DNA from: a bacterium
GTDB taxonomy: Bacteria; SM23-31; JAUVVT01
DNA length: 7,538 nucleotides
Reading direction: 5' to 3'
Assembly: GCA_030604505.1 (NCBI GenBank)
Contig: JAUVVT010000070.1
Span: 1-7,538 of the forward strand
Every line of letters begins with the position of its first letter. Position 1 is the stretch's first letter. Made by a program: the position numbers and the translations under genes. The notes under the pieces were generated by a model that was given only the letters and a program-made list of their open reading frames with translations, was not told the DNA's origin and did no database searches. Below, in pieces: positions 5,629-7,538 of this stretch.

Positions 5629-6213
5629 CTATCTTTCTGAATCCGGCTCCTGATTAATCTCAACGTTGACTGAATCTGATTCGACTCTTCGCCTTTCTTC
5701 TTCTCTTTGTCTTCTCAGCTCCGGATACTTATAGACCATAGTAGGCATAATAAATGCGTCATAAAAACCGGCTCTCCTCACCTTCTCCAAAAGTTCATTA
5801 GCATCCTTTCTAAGGAAACAGTCTCCGACTCTCACCTTATGAAAAGGAGCGTCAAAATCCAGATACACCCTCTCATCTAACAGTCTGCCTGCTTTATCCG
5901 ATATTTCAATCACATAATCCAAATCTATATAAATCCCGATTTGCACCCTCCAGCCCCAGACCAGCTCATCAAGAGACTTTTGAGAGGTATCTATCTTCAG
6001 CTCAACTGGTATAAGAGACTCATAATCAATCTTTTTTACTTCAAACTCCGGCGGTTCCACGACAACATCATTCTTAAGTAAAGACAGTGGCTCAAATAAC
6101 TCTGTAACACTTTCGATCTCTTCAGGCTTTTCCTCCTCCTCTATTACTACCGGTTCCTGTGCCGCACAGCTAACAACCAGCACAATAAACAAACACAAAC
6201 TAAACTTTCTCAT
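5629..6213 (-). CDS. SPOR-domain lipoprotein
   Basis: A 194-residue envelope protein. Residues 1-15 are a lipoprotein signal (two basic residues, a hydrophobic core, lipobox VVSC) with the acylated Cys at 16. The next residues are Ala-Ala-Gln, with no retention Asp, which would send it to the outer membrane if a Lol-type rule applies. Residues 17-85 are a Glu/Pro/Val-rich linker, including EEEEKPEEIE. Residues 87-160 read as a SPOR domain: WRVQIGIYIDLD at the first strand, then VYLDFDAPFHKVRVGDCFLRKDANELL and a closing GFYDAFIMP segment. SPOR domains bind glycan strands stripped of stem peptides, often at division sites. The tail is charged (RRQREEERRR) and may be disordered. The start is supported by AGGTGA seven bases upstream. 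It is convergent with the arginine group, and a 226-bp hairpin-rich gap separates it from the next minus-strand gene. No catalytic domain is seen, so its exact role is open. Confidence 0.85.
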   Translation of the reverse strand: MRKFSLCLFIVLVVSCAAQEPVVIEEEEKPEEIESVTELFEPLSLLKNDVVVEPPEFEVKKIDYESLIPVELKIDTSQKSLDELVWGWRVQIGIYIDLDYVIEISDKAGRLLDERVYLDFDAPFHKVRVGDCFLRKDANELLEKVRRAGFYDAFIMPTMVYKYPELRRQREEERRRVESDSVNVEINQEPDSER

Positions 6214-6220
6214 ACTGACT

Positions 6221-6226
6221 TCACCT
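6221..6226 (-). promoter_or_regulatory. Ribosome binding site of the SPOR lipoprotein gene
   Basis: AGGTGA on the minus strand, seven bases before the ATG at 6213. It supports the start that yields the intact lipoprotein signal. Confidence 0.65.
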
Positions 6227-6338
6227 GTAAATTATTACATAAATCTCTATTGTAAAATTTAAATCAAAAAAACATTCATTTCAACAAAAATCTTTAAAAG
6301 CAGATACATTTTTTGTATGAAACTTCTCCCATCTTTTT

Positions 6339-6357
6339 TTGATTGCAAAGCAATCAA
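6339..6357. repeat. 8-bp perfect stem-loop, triplet loop
   Basis: TTGATTGC (6339-6346) and GCAATCAA (6350-6357) are perfect inverted copies around AAA. On the plus strand a run of T precedes the stem; read on the minus strand that run becomes A, so it does not form a terminator tail for the gene on its right. Confidence 0.6.
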
Positions 6358-6380
6358 TAAGAGATAATTGAAAGTTTTTT

Positions 6381-6408
6381 CCGCCGGAGGCGGACCCGCC
6401 TATGGCGG
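6381..6408. repeat. Two tandem GC-rich hairpins with the same CCGCC/GGCGG stem
   Basis: CCGCC-GGA-GGCGG (6381-6393) and CCGCC-TAT-GGCGG (6396-6408) lie two bases apart. Because the arms are identical, the outermost arms can also pair, giving a choice between two small hairpins and one long one. The block is far richer in GC than its surroundings. GAAAGT (6370-6375) and ACTTTC (6414-6419) form a further inverted pair around it. It looks like a dispersed palindromic intergenic element. Confidence 0.65.
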
Positions 6409-6410
6409 AG

Positions 6411-6439
6411 GTTACTTTCTTTTTCCAAAAGAAAGTAAC
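6411..6439. repeat. 13-bp perfect inverted repeat abutting a stop codon
   Basis: GTTACTTTCTTTT (6411-6423) and AAAAGAAAGTAAC (6427-6439) are perfect inverted copies around a three-base loop. The minus-strand gene's TAA occupies 6442-6440, so the stem begins on the very next base of its transcript. It could stabilise the mRNA 3' end or stop transcription inefficiently; no U-run follows in the minus direction. Confidence 0.7.
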
Positions 6440-7538
6440 TTAAAGCATTCCAAGACGTTTCCTGATAAACCACTCACACGACAGCAAAAAAACAATTATT
6501 ACCATCAATAACCATTTATTATAAATCTCAATATTTTTCTCTTCGATAGATTCATTTCTTTTTTGCGGCAGCTCACCAAACAGCATATTGATATCTTCCG
6601 ATGTATAAAACTTACCACCGCTCTCCTTAGAAATATTCCTTAATATATCGTTTCTCATCCGAATATCAAGCATCTCGATACTAAATTCGCCAACTGAAAA
6701 TTCACCGACATCTCCGCCAATTTCCCTATCAAAATATTTAGCATTACATCTGACTTTATATCTTCCCGGTTCGATTATCTCAAGTCTTCCACGATAAATT
6801 CCACCTCCCTTGTTGTCTAAAACCCTTTCAAGCACATAATTATCCTTAACGATACTAACATTAACCTCCGCATTATCTACCGTATTATAATAATCATCAT
6901 AAACCTCTGCCGTGATTATAACCTCCTCGCCGCTGTTATAAACTTCCTTATCGGTATATACCCTTATCCTCTTTTCATCATCTTCTTTAATCAACCATCG
7001 GACAACATTTCCGAATAACCTGTCATAAACACCCGAAAACTCGTCATTTTTCAAAAGCAGGTCCCATCTCCACAATCCATACCCATTTACAAAAAAATAC
7101 CTCCTCTCACCTGTCGGAGAACACAATATAAAAGGAACATCATTTTTTATAATATTTGTCCTCTCTTTATTGATAACAGCAAGTATCACGCTGTTCTTCT
7201 CGGGCATAATAATCCTTCCAGAATGATAAAACGGAGGCAAATTATTCCACACGTTTAAATTATCAACATCCATCCCTTCAAGACGCATAATCGGATTCTT
7301 CATACCTTCTTCAGTCAATTTCACAAACGCTTCAAACTCATAATCAGCCATACCCATCTCTTTCAGCGGTATCAAACTGTGCAGTAGAACAATCCCTTTC
7401 TGTTTCGTCCCTTTCCCGGCCATAATAAATACAGGAATCCTTTTCCTTTCAATCTCACTTCTCAAGACTTTAAACTTCTCAACTAAACTTCTTTCAGTCG
7501 GATAAAAAAGCAAAAAAACAGCATCAAATTCATCCAGG
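6440..7538 (-). CDS. Large membrane-anchored protein, VWA/glutamine-amidotransferase-like type, C-terminal part (runs off right edge)
   Basis: The frame is open from the right edge (first full codon at 7537) through 365 residues to TAA; the TTG at 7513 is inside the gene and not a credible start. The first visible residues, LDEFDAVFLLFYPTE, look like a strand of an alpha/beta domain. Then come SGRIIMPEKNSVILAVI (about 106-122), GERRYFFVNGYGLWRWDLLL (143-162) and VRWLIKEDDEKRIRV (179-193). These belong to the domain I know from proteins labelled VWA- or glutamine-amidotransferase-like, usually periplasmic. Residues about 195-285 read as a beta-sandwich, with GEEVIITAEVYD at 203-214 and GIYRGRLEIIEPGRYKV at 246-262. 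A single membrane helix, WLLMVIIVFLLSC at 342-354, ends in EWFIRKRLGML, which would be cytoplasmic. No VWA metal-site motif is in the visible part. The function is unknown; in other genomes such proteins occur near MoxR/Bat-type genes. The 226-bp gap to the lipoprotein gene argues against tight co-transcription. Confidence 0.75.
   Translation of the reverse strand, partial: LDEFDAVFLLFYPTERSLVEKFKVLRSEIERKRIPVFIMAGKGTKQKGIVLLHSLIPLKEMGMADYEFEAFVKLTEEGMKNPIMRLEGMDVDNLNVWNNLPPFYHSGRIIMPEKNSVILAVINKERTNIIKNDVPFILCSPTGERRYFFVNGYGLWRWDLLLKNDEFSGVYDRLFGNVVRWLIKEDDEKRIRVYTDKEVYNSGEEVIITAEVYDDYYNTVDNAEVNVSIVKDNYVLERVLDNKGGGIYRGRLEIIEPGRYKVRCNAKYFDREIGGDVGEFSVGEFSIEMLDIRMRNDILRNISKESGGKFYTSEDINMLFGELPQKRNESIEEKNIEIYNKWLLMVIIVFLLSCEWFIRKRLGML

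Larger units (their letters stand above)
6214..6439. other. Hairpin-rich gap upstream of the SPOR lipoprotein gene
   Basis: No coding sequence fits. The left half is AT-rich and probably holds the lipoprotein promoter. On the minus strand TTGAAA with a 17-base spacer and TAAATT is the best pair I can find, four of six matches each, which is weak. The right half, 6339-6439, is a run of four stem-loops ending at the next gene's stop codon. Confidence 0.5.

Noticed and set aside
7511..7513. TTG as the true start of the membrane protein gene
   Set aside because: The frame stays open to the window edge, the codons before it read as a plausible domain (LDEFDAVF), and no ribosome binding site precedes the TTG.

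Overview
The window carries ordinary chromosomal genes of a low-GC (roughly 40% by eye) bacterium with an outer membrane. The evidence for the outer membrane is a prolipoprotein signal on a protein that carries a peptidoglycan-binding SPOR domain. Protein family variants and the style of the intergenic repeats fit an uncultured or deep-branching lineage of the Bacteroidetes/Cloacimonadota/WOR-3 kind, but this is only an impression. I see no phage, plasmid, CRISPR array, transposase, rRNA or tRNA.

Layout. (1) Positions 1-2158, minus strand: ilvD (dihydroxy-acid dehydratase) followed by the N-terminal 100 codons of a prephenate dehydratase gene (pheA type) cut by the left edge. The 197 bp between them hold degenerate short repeats. 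(2) 2159-2557: a 399-bp divergent intergenic region. Its left half is GC-richer and full of hairpins and forms the ilvD leader. Its right half is extremely AT-rich and should hold the promoters of ilvD and argG. (3) 2558-5537, plus strand: argG, a 140-bp gap with a hairpin-bearing repeat-like element, argH, and a 60-aa zinc-ribbon membrane protein whose ATG overlaps the argH stop codon. (4) 5629-6213, minus: a SPOR-domain lipoprotein, convergent with group 3. (5) 6214-6439: a gap holding a stack of hairpins. (6) 6440-7538, minus: the C-terminal 365 codons of a large membrane-anchored protein of the kind often annotated as VWA/glutamine-amidotransferase-like, cut by the right edge.

How they work together. 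ArgG and ArgH catalyse the last two steps of arginine synthesis (citrulline + aspartate to argininosuccinate, then to arginine + fumarate). IlvD makes the 2-oxo acid precursors of valine, leucine and isoleucine, and PheA makes phenylpyruvate for phenylalanine. The first two-thirds is therefore an amino acid biosynthesis neighbourhood organised around one divergent control region. The last third encodes two envelope proteins with no evident link to it.

The more interesting signals lie between the genes. They are a box-plus-hairpin motif shared by the gaps on both sides of argG, a nested hairpin in the ilvD leader with a Leu/Ile-rich start of a short reading frame, a degenerate heptanucleotide array, and a palindrome stack right after a stop codon. 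I found no convincing new multi-gene system here.
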